From NCBI RefSeq assembly GCF_934309415.1, contig NZ_CAKRDI010000008.1, positions 1-64,000 on the forward strand: a DNA stretch of 64,000 bases, given 5' to 3'. The position numbers and the translations under genes are program-made. This DNA comes from an uncultured Mediterraneibacter sp. GTDB lineage: Bacteria > Bacillota > Clostridia > Lachnospirales > Lachnospiraceae. This document shows, one piece after another, positions 54,634 through 64,000 of the stretch; the stretch's first letter is position 1, and each line of letters begins with the position of its first letter. The notes below the pieces were generated by a model. That model saw nothing but the letters and a program-made list of their open reading frames with translations, searched no databases and was not told the origin of the DNA.

Positions 54634-55878
54634 TCAGAAGTCAAGATATCGGCACCAGTGTCCGAAGTCGCCCTGCTCATTACGTTCTTCATCTGTAAGC
54701 TTAAGAAGCGGGAGATAGGATCGGGTAAACTGTGGAAATCCGAACAGCTCAGCAGCTCTTGCTTCCCGCTCATCGTAGATACCGGGAATACCGAGCCATA
54801 CATGACCATCTTCTTCAATCAGGAGAAGATGGTCATAATTATGATAGCCATGCAGCAGGAAGCTATTATTGGCAAGTCCCCAGAATCGCCTCGGAAGGAT
54901 GGAGAGTTCTTTACGGGTGATTTTTCGTGCGGAAAGGGAAGATGCATCGTTGGTTTGCTGCCGGGTTGGAGAACTGACAGAAGTTTTTCTGTTTTCTATA
55001 ACAGGATTTGTAATTATAATAGAATTCTCGGTTTTTATCGTTGGATTTGAGATGGATATAGGTGCAGAATTTTTATTCGCATTTTGGTTTGGCGGAGTAT
55101 TTGACGATTCGGAAGAAGTTCTTCTTTCAATTCTTGGTTCAGTAGTATTTGGTGAGTCATCTGAGTCAGCGACATGATCCATATTTTCAGAAGACTCAGA
55201 ATCTACAACAACAGATTTTGGAGTGGTTTTTTCAGCCTGTGTTACAGCAGCGTTTTCGATAGTTTCGGAATTGGTTATGGTATCTTCTGTGATTTCATCA
55301 GAAATGTTGGTGCCAGATTCAGTGAAATCGGATGATGATGGAGATGTCTCACCGGAGAATGTTTTCGCGAAAGCTTCCTGAGCATCTGGAGTTTTCTGAA
55401 TTTCCTGAAGAGAGGACCTTTCAGAAACAGAATCCTGCAATGAAGCAGCATGCAAGGAATTTTTCTCTTCATTTTCTTCTGAAGAATCGTCAGTATCAGA
55501 AGTGATTACAAATGAAACCGGCAGAGCATTTCTGCTTGCGATCCAAAGAAACGGATGATTTGAATTCTGCGGAAGAAGGAGAAATCCATCGATTTCATTC
55601 AGTGTTTTTTCATCTGGAAAAAGAGACTCAGAGATAGATAATTGCGTGGCAATACTGCCACCGGAATAATTCAGAATGGCAGCAGGTGTGTGGATGAGAG
55701 TCACATCTTTCAAATAAAATGCATGCAGTTCCAGTGTGGTTCCTGGTGGAACGGGAAGTGCTTTCAGATGCAGCGAAATCCTGCAGGAATGGTAGTGCTG
55801 AGTGATTTGCAGAAAGCCAATATTTCTTTTGCGACAGTCATTTTCATATTCATAGAGATAACAGATACCCTGATTCAT
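54634..55878 (-). CDS. Uncharacterised protein with a disordered Ser/Thr/Glu linker
   Basis: A 414-residue protein: an N-terminal beta-rich domain (about 1-115, starting MNQGICYLYEYENDCRKRNIG), a long linker rich in Ser, Thr, Glu and Asn (about 125-325) and a C-terminal domain (about 326-414; RRFWGLANNSFLLHGYHNY, LGIPGIYDEREARAAELFGFP, represented by FWGLANNSF and GIPGIYDEREARAA). The C-terminal domain resembles that of hypothetical proteins common in Lachnospiraceae, without known function. There is no signal peptide. It is the only gene on the minus strand here and is convergent with dgt. A cell-envelope or spore-related role is possible but unsupported. Confidence 0.75.
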   Translation of the reverse strand: MNQGICYLYEYENDCRKRNIGFLQITQHYHSCRISLHLKALPVPPGTTLELHAFYLKDVTLIHTPAAILNYSGGSIATQLSISESLFPDEKTLNEIDGFLLLPQNSNHPFLWIASRNALPVSFVITSDTDDSSEENEEKNSLHAASLQDSVSERSSLQEIQKTPDAQEAFAKTFSGETSPSSSDFTESGTNISDEITEDTITNSETIENAAVTQAEKTTPKSVVVDSESSENMDHVADSDDSPNTTEPRIERRTSSESSNTPPNQNANKNSAPISISNPTIKTENSIIITNPVIENRKTSVSSPTRQQTNDASSLSARKITRKELSILPRRFWGLANNSFLLHGYHNYDHLLLIEEDGHVWLGIPGIYDEREARAAELFGFPQFTRSYLPLLKLTDEERNEQGDFGHWCRYLDF

Positions 55879-56072
55879 AAAATACCTTGATCTTGTCTTG
55901 TTTCGTATAATATATTCTGAGAAAATGAAAAAAGAACACAGAAGAACAGATTACATAAAAAAGTTATAAGTATAAAAGCAATGGAGAAATAGAATAAAAG
56001 AAATTACTTTATGTAAGAAAGTAACACAAAAGAACGATCAGAAGTAAAAAATGGAAAAGAGGACAGAGAAAA

Positions 56073-56585
56073 GTGCAGGAAACAGAAGTAATAATTGACA
56101 GAAAAACAGATGAAAAATATATGAAGGAAGCTCTGAAACAGGCAAAAAAGGCATATGATCTGAATGAGACACCGATAGGATGTGTGATTGTGCATGAGGG
56201 AAAAATCATTGCGAGAGGTTATAACCGGAGAAATACAGATAAAAGCCCATTGGCCCATGCAGAGATTGCTGCTATAAAAAAAGCAAGTAAAAAACTGGGG
56301 GACTGGAGATTAGAAGAATGTACACTTTATGTAACTCTGGAGCCATGTCAGATGTGTGCGGGTGCAATTATACAGGCAAGAATTCCATGTGTAGTAGTAG
56401 GGTGCATGAATCCAAAAGCAGGATGTGCCGGATCAGTCCTGAATCTTCTTGATGTACAGGCATTCAATCATCAGGCAGAATTACGGACAGGAGTACTGGA
56501 AGAAGAGTGCAGTGAGATGATGAAACGCTTTTTCAGAGAATTGAGAGAGAAAAGAAAAAGATTGAAGAAAGAGAAAGCTATATAA
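56073..56585 (+). CDS. tadA: tRNA-specific adenosine deaminase
   Basis: Converts adenosine 34 of tRNA-Arg(ACG) to inosine. A 170-residue cytidine/deoxycytidylate deaminase-fold enzyme with the zinc and proton-relay motif HAE at 62-64 and the second motif PCQMC at 91-95, both in normal spacing. GTG at 56073 is the best start, preceded by AGAGGACAG; an internal ATG (residue 17) has no site and would trim the first helix. Divergent from the preceding minus-strand gene, with about 195 bp between, and followed by a terminator. Confidence 0.9.
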   Translation: MQETEVIIDRKTDEKYMKEALKQAKKAYDLNETPIGCVIVHEGKIIARGYNRRNTDKSPLAHAEIAAIKKASKKLGDWRLEECTLYVTLEPCQMCAGAIIQARIPCVVVGCMNPKAGCAGSVLNLLDVQAFNHQAELRTGVLEEECSEMMKRFFRELREKRKRLKKEKAI

Positions 56586-56603
56586 AAAATAATGTAATAT
56601 TTT

Positions 56604-56658
56604 CAAGGCTCAATAGAAGGTAAAAAATTACTTTTTATTGAGCCTTGATGTATTTTTC
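56604..56658 (+). terminator. Rho-independent terminator of tadA
   Basis: CAAGGCTCAATA (56604-56615) pairs perfectly with TATTGAGCCTTG (56636-56647), followed by ATGTATTTTT. Confidence 0.82.
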
Positions 56659-56694
56659 AAATACGTTCCAAAATAAATTAGTTGAAAAAAAATC

Positions 56695-56734
56695 TTGACA
56701 TATACTTTGAATATGATATACTTTGAAAGTCAAA
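56695..56734 (+). promoter_or_regulatory. Promoter and operator-like repeats of the fatty acid operon
   Basis: TTGACA (56695-56700), a 16-bp spacer and TATACT (56717-56722). ATATACTTTGA occurs twice with 16-bp period (56700-56710, 56716-56726), and the second runs into the inverted repeat TTTGA-AAG-TCAAA (about 56722-56734). TTTGA/TCAAA arms are the core of MarR-type FabT sites, so this overlapping arrangement looks like a repressor operator. Confidence 0.6.
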
Positions 56735-56770
56735 ACATTTAAGATTCAAATAAAATATTGGGAGAAATAT

Positions 56771-57751
56771 ATGATTGGGAAAATATGTGGGACGGGATCT
56801 TATGTACCGTCTTATGTGATGAGTAATGACGAAATGTCGACCCTGGTAGATACCAGTGATGAATGGATCCGTGAGAGAACGGGAATCAGGAATCGACATC
56901 TTGCAGGAGAAGAGACAACATCATATATGGCAGCTCAGGCAGCGATGAAAGCAATCCAAAACAGTGAAATCGCAGCCGATGAGATAGATTTGATTCTGGT
57001 TGCGACATCCTCTTCAGAAACTGTATATCCATGTGCAGCCTGTGAAGTGCAGGGGCAGATTGGTGCGGTGAACGCAGTGGCATATGATCTGAATGCAGCA
57101 TGTACAGGTTTTATACTTGCATTAAATACAGCGCAGGCATATATACAGGCAGGAATAGCAAAGACAGCGCTTGTGATTGGTGCGGAAAGTATGAGTCGGA
57201 TGGTTGACTGGACAGATCGTGGTACATGTATCCTGTTTGGAGATGGTGCCGGAGCAGTAGTTCTGAAAGCCACAGAAGAAAGCAGAGTCTGTTATATGGC
57301 AGCGCATTCTGATGGAAGTAAGGGCAAAGCACTGGAAGGAAAAAATCATCAGAGGAATAATCCACTGGCAAAAGAGAAAAATGAAGGTTCAGGTATTGAG
57401 ACTTCAGGATTACAGATGGACGGACAGGCAGTATTTAAATTCGCTGTTCGAAAAGTGCCGGAGCTGATTGAAGAACTTCTGAAAGAAGCAGGGATGAAAT
57501 CCGAAGAAGTGGATTATTTCATTTTGCATCAGGCAAATCGAAGAATCATCGAAGCGGTTGCAAGAAGACTGAAACAGGATCTGGAGCAATTCCCGATGAA
57601 TCTGGCGGAATATGCGAACACATCCGCTGCTTCCATACCGATCCTTCTGGATGAGATGAATCAGCAGAAGAGACTGAAGGATGGACAGAAATTAGTATTG
57701 GCCGGATTTGGTGCCGGACTTACCTGGGCAGGCTGCCTGATGGAATGGTAA
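56771..57751 (+). CDS. fabH: Beta-ketoacyl-ACP synthase III
   Basis: Starts fatty acid chains by condensing acyl-CoA with malonyl-ACP. 326 residues; catalytic triad Cys111 in NAACTGF, His253 in LHQANRRI and Asn283 in YANTSAAS. The start at MIGKICG has GGGAGAAATAT before it; a longer in-frame ORF overlaps the promoter elements. First gene of the fab operon. Confidence 0.96.
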   Translation: MIGKICGTGSYVPSYVMSNDEMSTLVDTSDEWIRERTGIRNRHLAGEETTSYMAAQAAMKAIQNSEIAADEIDLILVATSSSETVYPCAACEVQGQIGAVNAVAYDLNAACTGFILALNTAQAYIQAGIAKTALVIGAESMSRMVDWTDRGTCILFGDGAGAVVLKATEESRVCYMAAHSDGSKGKALEGKNHQRNNPLAKEKNEGSGIETSGLQMDGQAVFKFAVRKVPELIEELLKEAGMKSEEVDYFILHQANRRIIEAVARRLKQDLEQFPMNLAEYANTSAASIPILLDEMNQQKRLKDGQKLVLAGFGAGLTWAGCLMEW

Positions 57752-57786
57752 AAAATGAAAAAAGCAAAAAGAAAGGAAATAAAATC

Positions 57787-58011
57787 ATGTTAGAAAAAAT
57801 CAAAGAAATCGTAGCAGAATCATTAAACGTAAACGCAGAGGAAATCACAGAGGAAACATCTTTCAAGGATGATCTCGGAGCAGATTCCCTTGACTTATTC
57901 GAGATGGTAATGGCATTCGAAGAAGCATTTGAAGTAGAGATTCCAAGTGAAGATCTTGAGCAGATGACTACTGTTGGTGATGTTGTGAAATATGTAGAGG
58001 CTCATAAGTAA
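57787..58011 (+). CDS. acpP: Acyl carrier protein
   Basis: Carries growing acyl chains on a 4'-phosphopantetheine. 74 residues, acidic; attachment Ser34 in [10 protein letters not shown]. Start at MLEKIKE preceded by AAAGGAAAT. Followed by a 225-bp gap, long for the middle of an operon. Confidence 0.95.
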   Translation: MLEKIKEIVAESLNVNAEEITEETSFKDDLGADSLDLFEMVMAFEEAFEVEIPSEDLEQMTTVGDVVKYVEAHK

Positions 58012-58236
58012 TATTTTGTAAAATTTCAGCCTGGCTACGTCAACTGAATGAAGGAAAAATATACCACAAGGTGACGGATTCGTGCTTCATGGCTGAACAA
58101 TTACAAATTTTCACCCACGCCGGGAACAGGCGTGTCTGTGAAAAGGAATCATAAAGAAAAGAAGAGATATGTTGGCTGTCAAAGTGTGTCTGAAAAATCA
58201 TTCTAAAATGACAGCCGGCAGCAGAATGGAGATTTT
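58012..58236. repeat. Repeat-derived spacer between acpP and fabK
   Basis: Positions about 58027-58070 match the reverse complement of the interior of the 31949-32110 element (GGCTACGTCAAC, GAATGAAGG, AAATATACC). Positions 58181-58202 match its left end (AGTGTGTCTGAAAAATCATT). Between them is a GC-rich hairpin CACGCC/GGCGTG (58116-58134), extended by TTTCAC/GTGAAA outer arms. GGCTGTCA (58174-58181) pairs with TGACAGCC (58209-58216) around the left end. No T-run is present, so read-through is expected. Confidence 0.6.
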
Positions 58237-59175
58237 ATGAAGACAAAGATTACAGAACTGCTTGGAATTACATACCCGATGATTCAGGGCGGTATGGCCT
58301 GGGTAGCAGAATATCATCTGGCAGCCGCTGTATCAGAAGCAGGCGGCCTGGGCCTGATCGGTGCGGCAAGTGCACCGGCAGAATGGGTGAGAGAACAGGT
58401 GCGTGAAGCAAAGAAACTGACGGACAAACCATTTGGTGTGAACATTATGCTCATGAGTCCTTATGCTGATGAGGTTGCAAAGGTGATTGTAGAAGAAGAG
58501 GTCAAAGTAGTGACCACGGGAGCCGGTTCACCTGAAAAATACATGAAGATGTGGAAGGAAGCAGGAGTGAAAGTGATTCCTGTAGTTGCTTCCGTTGCTA
58601 TGGCAAAACGTATGGAGCGCTGCGGCGCTGATGCGATCGTTGCAGAAGGTACGGAAGCCGGAGGACACATTGGAGAAAATACAACCATGGTTCTGGTTCC
58701 ACAGGTAGTGGATGCAGTCAGTATTCCGGTCATTGCAGCCGGAGGAATCGCAGACGGAAGAGGAATTGCGGCCGCATTTATGCTGGGCGCACAGGGCGTA
58801 CAGATGGGAACCTGTTTCGTAGTTACAGAGGAATCCCAGGTACATGACAATTACAAAAATTGCATCATCAAGGCAAGAGATATTGATTCCCGTGTGACAG
58901 GACGTTCCACAGGGCATCCGGTCAGAGCTCTGAGAAATCAGATGACAAAAGAATATTTACAGAAAGAACAGGAAGGTGCTTCTTTTGAAGAACTGGAACT
59001 TCTGACTCTTGGGGGACTCAGAAAAGCTGTTGTCGATGGAGATGTACAGTACGGAAGTGTGATGGCGGGTCAGATTGCCGGTATGGTAAAGGAGAGATAT
59101 TCCTGTCATGATCTGATTCAGAAACTTGTAAAAGAGACAGATACACTGATCGGAGGAAAAGGATTCTATGAGTAA
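58237..59175 (+). CDS. fabK: Enoyl-ACP reductase II (FMN)
   Basis: Reduces enoyl-ACP in the last step of each elongation round. A 312-residue FMN-dependent TIM-barrel enzyme: PMIQGGMAW, GLIGAAS, EGTEAGGHIGE and PVIAAGGIADGRG, the FMN phosphate loop. This is the triclosan-insensitive type found in streptococci and clostridia. Start after TGGAGATTTT. The 3' end overlaps fabD by eight bases. Confidence 0.96.
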   Translation: MKTKITELLGITYPMIQGGMAWVAEYHLAAAVSEAGGLGLIGAASAPAEWVREQVREAKKLTDKPFGVNIMLMSPYADEVAKVIVEEEVKVVTTGAGSPEKYMKMWKEAGVKVIPVVASVAMAKRMERCGADAIVAEGTEAGGHIGENTTMVLVPQVVDAVSIPVIAAGGIADGRGIAAAFMLGAQGVQMGTCFVVTEESQVHDNYKNCIIKARDIDSRVTGRSTGHPVRALRNQMTKEYLQKEQEGASFEELELLTLGGLRKAVVDGDVQYGSVMAGQIAGMVKERYSCHDLIQKLVKETDTLIGGKGFYE

Positions 59176-60088
59176 AATTGCATTTATCTTTCCGGGACAG
59201 GGAGCCCAGAAAGCAGGAATGGGAAAAGATTTTTACGAGAACAGTAAGACTGCGGCAGAAATCATCGATCATGCATCAGAACTTCTGAATCTGGATATGA
59301 AAAAACTCTGTTTTGAGGAAAATGACCTTTTGGATCAGACAGAATATACACAGGCGGCACTTGTTACAGTCTGTATGGCCATGGAACGGGTACTTCGTGA
59401 AGCAGGTCTGAATGCAGATGTGACAGCAGGATTAAGCCTTGGGGAGTATTGTGCGATTGCTTCAGCAGGCGGAATGCAACTGGAAGATGCGATCCGGACA
59501 GTCAGACAGCGTGGGATTCTCATGCAGAATGCAGTTCCGGGAGGAAAAGGAGCCATGGCAGCGGTTCTCGGAATGAAGAACGAGGCAGTAGAAGAGGCGG
59601 TAGACAGAATCGAAGGAGTTTCTGTTGCCAATTATAACTGCCCGGGACAGCTGGTCATTACCGGATGGAAAGAAAGCGTAGAGGCAGCATCTAATGTACT
59701 GAAAACAGCAGGAGCGAAAAGAGTCCTGCCATTAAATGTCAGTGGACCATTTCATTCTCCGCTCCTGAAAGAAGCAGGAGAGAAACTTGGAAATGTATTA
59801 GAAAATATTACACTTTCTCCACTTGAGATTCCATATGTAACGAATGTGACAGCAAAGTATGTGACAGATATCTCTGAGACAAAAGCACTTCTGACAGCGC
59901 AGGTTGCTTCTTCAGTCAGATGGCAGCAGAGTGTGGAAGAAATGATCGCGAACGGAACGGATACATTTGTTGAGATCGGTCCGGGAAGAACGCTGACCGG
60001 ATTCCTCAGAAAGATCAGCAGAGATGTGAAATCTTATAACGTGAGTACGCTGGAAGATGTGGAAAAGGTGGTAAGTGAATTATGTTAA
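59168..60088 (+). CDS. fabD: Malonyl-CoA:ACP transacylase
   Basis: Loads malonyl groups on ACP. 306 residues with FPGQGAQ, active Ser90 in GLSLGEY and His196 in GPFHSPLL. It begins inside the end of fabK, with AGGAAAAGGATT as ribosome site, and overlaps fabG by seven bases. Confidence 0.96.
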   Translation: MSKIAFIFPGQGAQKAGMGKDFYENSKTAAEIIDHASELLNLDMKKLCFEENDLLDQTEYTQAALVTVCMAMERVLREAGLNADVTAGLSLGEYCAIASAGGMQLEDAIRTVRQRGILMQNAVPGGKGAMAAVLGMKNEAVEEAVDRIEGVSVANYNCPGQLVITGWKESVEAASNVLKTAGAKRVLPLNVSGPFHSPLLKEAGEKLGNVLENITLSPLEIPYVTNVTAKYVTDISETKALLTAQVASSVRWQQSVEEMIANGTDTFVEIGPGRTLTGFLRKISRDVKSYNVSTLEDVEKVVSELC

Positions 60089-60831
60089 ACAGATTTGAAG
60101 GAAAAGTAGCTGTAATCACAGGAGCTTCCAGGGGAATCGGAAGAGCTGTTGCCATGAAACTTGCAGAAGAAGGCGCACAGGTTATAGTAAATTATAATGG
60201 TTCCCGTGAAAGAGCAGAAGCAGTAAAACAGGAGATTGAGGCAGCAGGTGGAAAGGCAGAGATCATGCAGTGTAATGTAGCTGATTTTCATGCCTGCGAG
60301 ACAATGTTTCAGGAGATCGTAAAGCAGTTTGGAAGAATTGATATTCTGATAAATAACGCGGGAATTACCCGTGACGGACTTTTAATGAAAATGTCAGAAG
60401 AAGATTACGATGCAGTTCTGGATACAAATCTGAAAGGAACATTCAATTGTATCCGATTTGTTGCAAGACAGATGCTTCGTCAGAAAGCAGGAAGAATCAT
60501 TAATCTTTCTTCCGTGTCAGGAGTACTTGGAAATGCCGGACAGGCAAATTATTCCGCCTCCAAAGCAGGAGTGATCGGTCTTACAAAAAGTGCTGCCAGA
60601 GAACTTGCATCCCGTGGAATTACAGTCAATGCAATTGCCCCGGGATTTATCAACACAGAAATGACAGAAGTACTTTCTGATAAAGTAAAAGAAGCAGCGA
60701 CAGGACAGATTCCGCTGGGACATTTTGGTGAGACAGAAGATATTGCGGAAACAGTGGCCTTTCTTGCATCAGATGCAGCGAAATATATTACCGGTCAGGT
60801 TCTCCATGTAGATGGCGGAATGGCGATGTAA
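60082..60831 (+). CDS. fabG: 3-oxoacyl-ACP reductase
   Basis: NADPH-dependent reductase of the short-chain dehydrogenase family, 249 residues. Cofactor loop TGASRGIG, catalytic Ser144, Tyr157 and Lys161 in YSASK. Start overlaps fabD, preceded by AAAAGGTGG. Confidence 0.96.
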   Translation: MLNRFEGKVAVITGASRGIGRAVAMKLAEEGAQVIVNYNGSRERAEAVKQEIEAAGGKAEIMQCNVADFHACETMFQEIVKQFGRIDILINNAGITRDGLLMKMSEEDYDAVLDTNLKGTFNCIRFVARQMLRQKAGRIINLSSVSGVLGNAGQANYSASKAGVIGLTKSAARELASRGITVNAIAPGFINTEMTEVLSDKVKEAATGQIPLGHFGETEDIAETVAFLASDAAKYITGQVLHVDGGMAM

Positions 60832-60847
60832 TCAAGGAGCAGAGATT

Positions 60848-62086
60848 ATGAAGAGAAGAGTAGTAGTTACAGGACTTGGAGCAGTGACTCCGATCGGCAA
60901 TACAGTAGAAGAATTCTGGGCTGGTATCAAAGCGGGTGAAGTCGGAATTGCTCCGATTACAAAGTTTGATACGGCAGATTATAAAGTAAAACTTGCGGCT
61001 GAAGTAAAGAATTTTGTTGCAAAAGAAAGAATGGACTTTAAAGCAGCAAAACGAATGGAGCTGTTTTCTCAGTATGCAGTGGCAGCGGCGAAAGAAGCAT
61101 TTGCAGATGCAGGACTGGATATGGAGAAAGAAGATCCGTACCGTGTGGGAACAATTATCGGTTCCGGAATTGGAAGTCTGGAATGTGTAGAAACGAATTA
61201 CAAGAAACTGCTGGACAGAGGACCATCCAGAGTTAATCCTCTGATGGTTCCGCTGATGATTTCCAATATGGCAGCTGGTAATGTATCCATTCAGCTTGGA
61301 CTGAAAGGAAAATGTACGGACGTAGTAACAGCCTGTGCTTCTGGATCTAACAGTATCGGTGATGCAATGCGTGCCATCCAGTTCGGTGATCTGGATGTCT
61401 GCGTGGCAGGTGGAACAGAGAGCTGTATCTGCCCGACTGGTGTGGCAGGATTTACAGCGCTGACAGCGCTTTCAACAAATGACGATCCATTCCATGCATC
61501 TCGTCCGTTTGATAAGGACAGAGATGGATTTGTACTGGGAGAGGGTTCCGGAATTGTGGTTCTGGAAGAGTTGGAGCATGCAAAAGCAAGAGGTGCAAAG
61601 ATCTATGCAGAACTGGCAGGATATGGTTCTACAGGAGATGCCTATCACATTACTTCCCCGGCAGAGGACGGAGAGGGAGCAGGTATGGCGATGAAGCTTG
61701 CTATGAAAGAAGCAGAAGTACAGCCGGAGCAGATCGATTACATCAATGCTCACGGTACAAGTACGCATCATAATGATCTGTTCGAGACAAGAGCAATTCG
61801 TTATGCATTGGGAGATGCAGCAGAAAAAGTTGTGATCAATTCTACGAAATCTATGATCGGGCATATGCTGGGAGCAGCCGGAGCGGTTGAATTTATCGTA
61901 TGTGTAAAGAGTATCATGGAGAATTTTATCCATCAGACAATGGGAACAGAGAATGTAGATCCTGAGTGTGGACTGAATTACGCAGTGGGAGCACCGGTTG
62001 AAAAAGAGGTAAATTATGTACTTTCCAATTCTCTTGGATTTGGAGGACATAATGTGTCCCTGCTTGTAAAGGCATATGAGGAGTAG
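60848..62086 (+). CDS. fabF: Beta-ketoacyl-ACP synthase II
   Basis: Elongating condensing enzyme, 412 residues. Cys163 in ACASG, His302 in NAHGTSTHHND and His339 in MIGHMLGAAG form the active site. The start at MKRRVVVTG follows AAGGAGC; an upstream in-frame ATG lies inside fabG and is rejected. Confidence 0.96.
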   Translation: MKRRVVVTGLGAVTPIGNTVEEFWAGIKAGEVGIAPITKFDTADYKVKLAAEVKNFVAKERMDFKAAKRMELFSQYAVAAAKEAFADAGLDMEKEDPYRVGTIIGSGIGSLECVETNYKKLLDRGPSRVNPLMVPLMISNMAAGNVSIQLGLKGKCTDVVTACASGSNSIGDAMRAIQFGDLDVCVAGGTESCICPTGVAGFTALTALSTNDDPFHASRPFDKDRDGFVLGEGSGIVVLEELEHAKARGAKIYAELAGYGSTGDAYHITSPAEDGEGAGMAMKLAMKEAEVQPEQIDYINAHGTSTHHNDLFETRAIRYALGDAAEKVVINSTKSMIGHMLGAAGAVEFIVCVKSIMENFIHQTMGTENVDPECGLNYAVGAPVEKEVNYVLSNSLGFGGHNVSLLVKAYEE

Positions 62087-62090
62087 ACGG

Positions 62091-62663
62091 ATGAGTATGA
62101 AGATAGAAGAAATCCTGCAGTTGTTAGATGCAGTTTCAAAATCAGAAGTTACAGAACTGGATTATAAAGAAGGCGGTACAAGACTTTCGCTTAAGAAAAC
62201 ACCGCAGATGATTCAGGTCATGCAGAATGCGCAGCCGGTCAATCTGGTGGCGGCCACAGCAGAAGGAAGCGTGGCAGTTTCAGAAACTGGTCTCTCTGAT
62301 ACATCTGTGATTTCCGGCAGTAGTCGCACTATGGAAGCAAATGCGACAGAGAAGAGATTTGCAGAGCCGAATGGCGGAGATAGCAGAGAAACTTCTTCCG
62401 ATGGATCTGGAAAAGTGGAAGAGGGACAGAAGATTGTTTCTCCGCTGGTCGGAACTTATTATGCCGCACCGGCAGAAGATGCAGAACCTTATGTCAAAGT
62501 AGGAGATTATGTGGAAAAAGGTCAGGTAATTGCCATTGTAGAAGCGATGAAACTGATGAATGAAATCGAGAGTGACTTCACAGGGACGGTCACAGAGGTT
62601 TTTGTAGAGAACGGACAGCCGGTAGAATATGGCCAACCGTTGATCGCGGTGAAAGAGGTGTAA
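62091..62663 (+). CDS. accB: Biotin carboxyl carrier protein of acetyl-CoA carboxylase
   Basis: 190 residues: an N-terminal helix (MKIEEILQLLDAV), a Ser/Gly/Glu-rich linker (about 65-115) and the biotinyl domain with Lys154 in EAMKLMNE. The ATG at 62091 has GAGGAG at 7 nt; the ATG at 62076 overlaps the fabF end and has no site. Confidence 0.95.
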   Translation: MSMKIEEILQLLDAVSKSEVTELDYKEGGTRLSLKKTPQMIQVMQNAQPVNLVAATAEGSVAVSETGLSDTSVISGSSRTMEANATEKRFAEPNGGDSRETSSDGSGKVEEGQKIVSPLVGTYYAAPAEDAEPYVKVGDYVEKGQVIAIVEAMKLMNEIESDFTGTVTEVFVENGQPVEYGQPLIAVKEV

Positions 62664-62667
62664 GTAA

Positions 62668-63099
62668 ATGAATAGTTTGAATACAGAACAGATTCAGGAG
62701 ATTATTCCACACAGACATCCATTTCTTCTGGTGGATCAGATTGAAGATTATGAGCCGGGAGAATATGCAATCGGATATAAAGGGGTTTCTTATCACGAGG
62801 ATTTCTTCCGCGGACATTTCCCACAGAAGGCAGTGATGCCGGGAGTTCTGATCCTGGAAGCACTTGCACAGACAGGGGCAGTTGCAATTTTGAGTGTTCC
62901 TGAAAATCAGGGAAAGATTGCATTCTTTGGTGGAGTACAGAAGTGCCGCTTTAAAGGGATGGTATTTCCGGGAGATAAATTAAGACTGGAAACAAAGATC
63001 ATAAAACGTAAAGGACCTTTGGGAATCGGTGAAGCGGTTGCTACAGTGGATGGAAAGGTTGTAGTCACAGCAGAGCTGACTTTTATGGTAGGAGAATAA
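62668..63099 (+). CDS. fabZ: 3-hydroxyacyl-ACP dehydratase
   Basis: Hot-dog fold dehydratase, 143 residues. The catalytic residues are His50 in RGHFPQK and Glu64 in [11 protein letters not shown], with HRHPFLLVD earlier. It starts four bases after accB. Confidence 0.96.
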   Translation: MNSLNTEQIQEIIPHRHPFLLVDQIEDYEPGEYAIGYKGVSYHEDFFRGHFPQKAVMPGVLILEALAQTGAVAILSVPENQGKIAFFGGVQKCRFKGMVFPGDKLRLETKIIKRKGPLGIGEAVATVDGKVVVTAELTFMVGE

Positions 63100-63102
63100 A
63101 AG

Positions 63103-64000
63103 ATGATCGATAAGATATTAATTGCCAACAGAGGAGAGATTGCAGTCCGGATTATCCGGGCATGCAGGGAGATGGGAATTCAGACTGTTGCCGTGTATTC
63201 AGAGGCGGATAAAGAAGCGCTGCATACACAGCTTGCAGATGAAGCAGTCTGCATCGGACCGGCAGCTTCCGCAGAGAGCTATCTGAACATGCAGAATATC
63301 ATCAGTGCAACACTGGTATCTGGAGCAGATGCAATCCATCCGGGATTTGGTTTCCTTTCAGAGAACAGCCGGTTTGCAGAACTGTGCGAGCAATGTAACA
63401 TCACTTATATCGGACCTTCATCGGATGTCATCCGTAAACTTGGAAATAAATCTGAGGCAAGAAACACAATGGTAAATGCAGGCGTTCCGGTAATTCCGGG
63501 AAGTAAAGAGCCAGTATACGATGCACAGACAGGTGCAGAGATCGCTGCAGAAATCGGGTATCCGGTCATTGTAAAAGCAGCACTTGGCGGTGGAGGAAAA
63601 GGAATGCGCGTGGCACAGACACCGGAAGAATTTTCCAAAAGCTTTCAGACAGCGCAGAAAGAATCCAAGATGGCATTCGGAGACGGGACAATGTATATTG
63701 AGCATTTTGTAGAACATCCGCGTCATATTGAGTTTCAGATTCTTGCTGACAAGTATGGAGATGTAGTACATTTGGGTGAGCGTGACTGTTCCATTCAGAG
63801 AAATCATCAGAAAATGATCGAAGAGTCACCGTCAGCAGCACTGACGCCAGAGCTTCGTGCAAAGATGGGAGAAGCGGCCGTGAAAGCTGCGAAAGCTGCG
63901 CATTATACCAATGCCGGAACAATCGAATTTCTTCTGGAGAAGAGTGGCAGTTTTTATTTTATGGAGATGAACACAAGAATTCAGGTGGAACATCCGGTGA
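63103..64000 (+). CDS. accC: Biotin carboxylase subunit of acetyl-CoA carboxylase, 3' end outside the window
   Basis: The first 299 codons of AccC, which carboxylates the biotin of AccB with ATP and bicarbonate. It opens with [18 protein letters not shown] and shows [11 protein letters not shown], the ATP-grasp glycine loop [22 protein letters not shown] and [13 protein letters not shown]. The frame is open to the last base. The start codon follows GGTAGGAGAATA, 3 bp after the fabZ stop. accD and accA are expected downstream, outside the window. Confidence 0.95.
   Translation, partial: MIDKILIANRGEIAVRIIRACREMGIQTVAVYSEADKEALHTQLADEAVCIGPAASAESYLNMQNIISATLVSGADAIHPGFGFLSENSRFAELCEQCNITYIGPSSDVIRKLGNKSEARNTMVNAGVPVIPGSKEPVYDAQTGAEIAAEIGYPVIVKAALGGGGKGMRVAQTPEEFSKSFQTAQKESKMAFGDGTMYIEHFVEHPRHIEFQILADKYGDVVHLGERDCSIQRNHQKMIEESPSAALTPELRAKMGEAAVKAAKAAHYTNAGTIEFLLEKSGSFYFMEMNTRIQVEHPV

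Overview
The window looks like a chromosomal piece of a Gram-positive, low-to-mid GC gut clostridium, most probably a Lachnospiraceae member of the Dorea / Mediterraneibacter / Blautia kind. The reasons are AAGGAGG-type ribosome sites, a FabK-type fatty acid operon (fabH-acpP-fabK-fabD-fabG-fabF-accB-fabZ-accC), an F-type ATP synthase operon, a LytTR/GHKL two-component system, and short palindromic intergenic repeats. Genus is an inference; no search was possible.

Layout. 1-2900: the 3' part of a tRNA-Leu(UAA), a HAD phosphatase and glmM. 3000-16700: a glycoside-use island with a GH2 enzyme, a GH78 alpha-L-rhamnosidase, a GPH sugar:cation symporter, a membrane-anchored GH3 enzyme in swapped domain order, a small membrane protein and a LytTR/GHKL regulatory pair. 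The GH2 and GH78 promoters share the same two-box arrangement, which points to control by that pair. 16700-31800: a hexarate (galactarate/glucarate) island with a LysR regulator, garD, a PrpR-like regulator with a degenerate ATPase, two garR paralogues, a GntP-type permease, a DapA-family aldolase, gudD and two further dehydrogenases. Galactarate and glucarate would both be dehydrated to 5-keto-4-deoxyglucarate, cleaved to pyruvate and tartronate semialdehyde, and reduced to glycerate. No glycerate kinase is seen.

31800-35470: repeats, two paralogous small exported proteins around an aldo-keto reductase, maf, a multi-hairpin element and a compact locus that looks like a type I toxin-antitoxin module: a 31-residue hydrophobic peptide, a shared symmetric terminator, a converging antisense promoter, and a direct repeat of the toxin start region. 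35470-40810: LysR regulator, TRAP transporter with the large permease fused to its substrate-binding protein, and an amidohydrolase. 40860-48530: a YgjP-like metallopeptidase and atpBEFHAGDC. 48960-56590: a degenerate GGDEF/EAL protein, a VanY-like carboxypeptidase, an HTH protein with a long acidic tail, a dGTPase-like HD protein, an uncharacterised protein with a disordered linker, and tadA. 56690-64000: the fatty acid operon, cut by the window end inside accC.

Two repeat families run through the intergenic space: palindromes built on GTTACTGTTCAC, and an element bounded by AGAGTGTGTCTGAAAAAT inverted ends. One derivative of the second family lies inside the fatty acid operon between acpP and fabK. 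No CRISPR array, complete insertion sequence, prophage or rRNA was seen.
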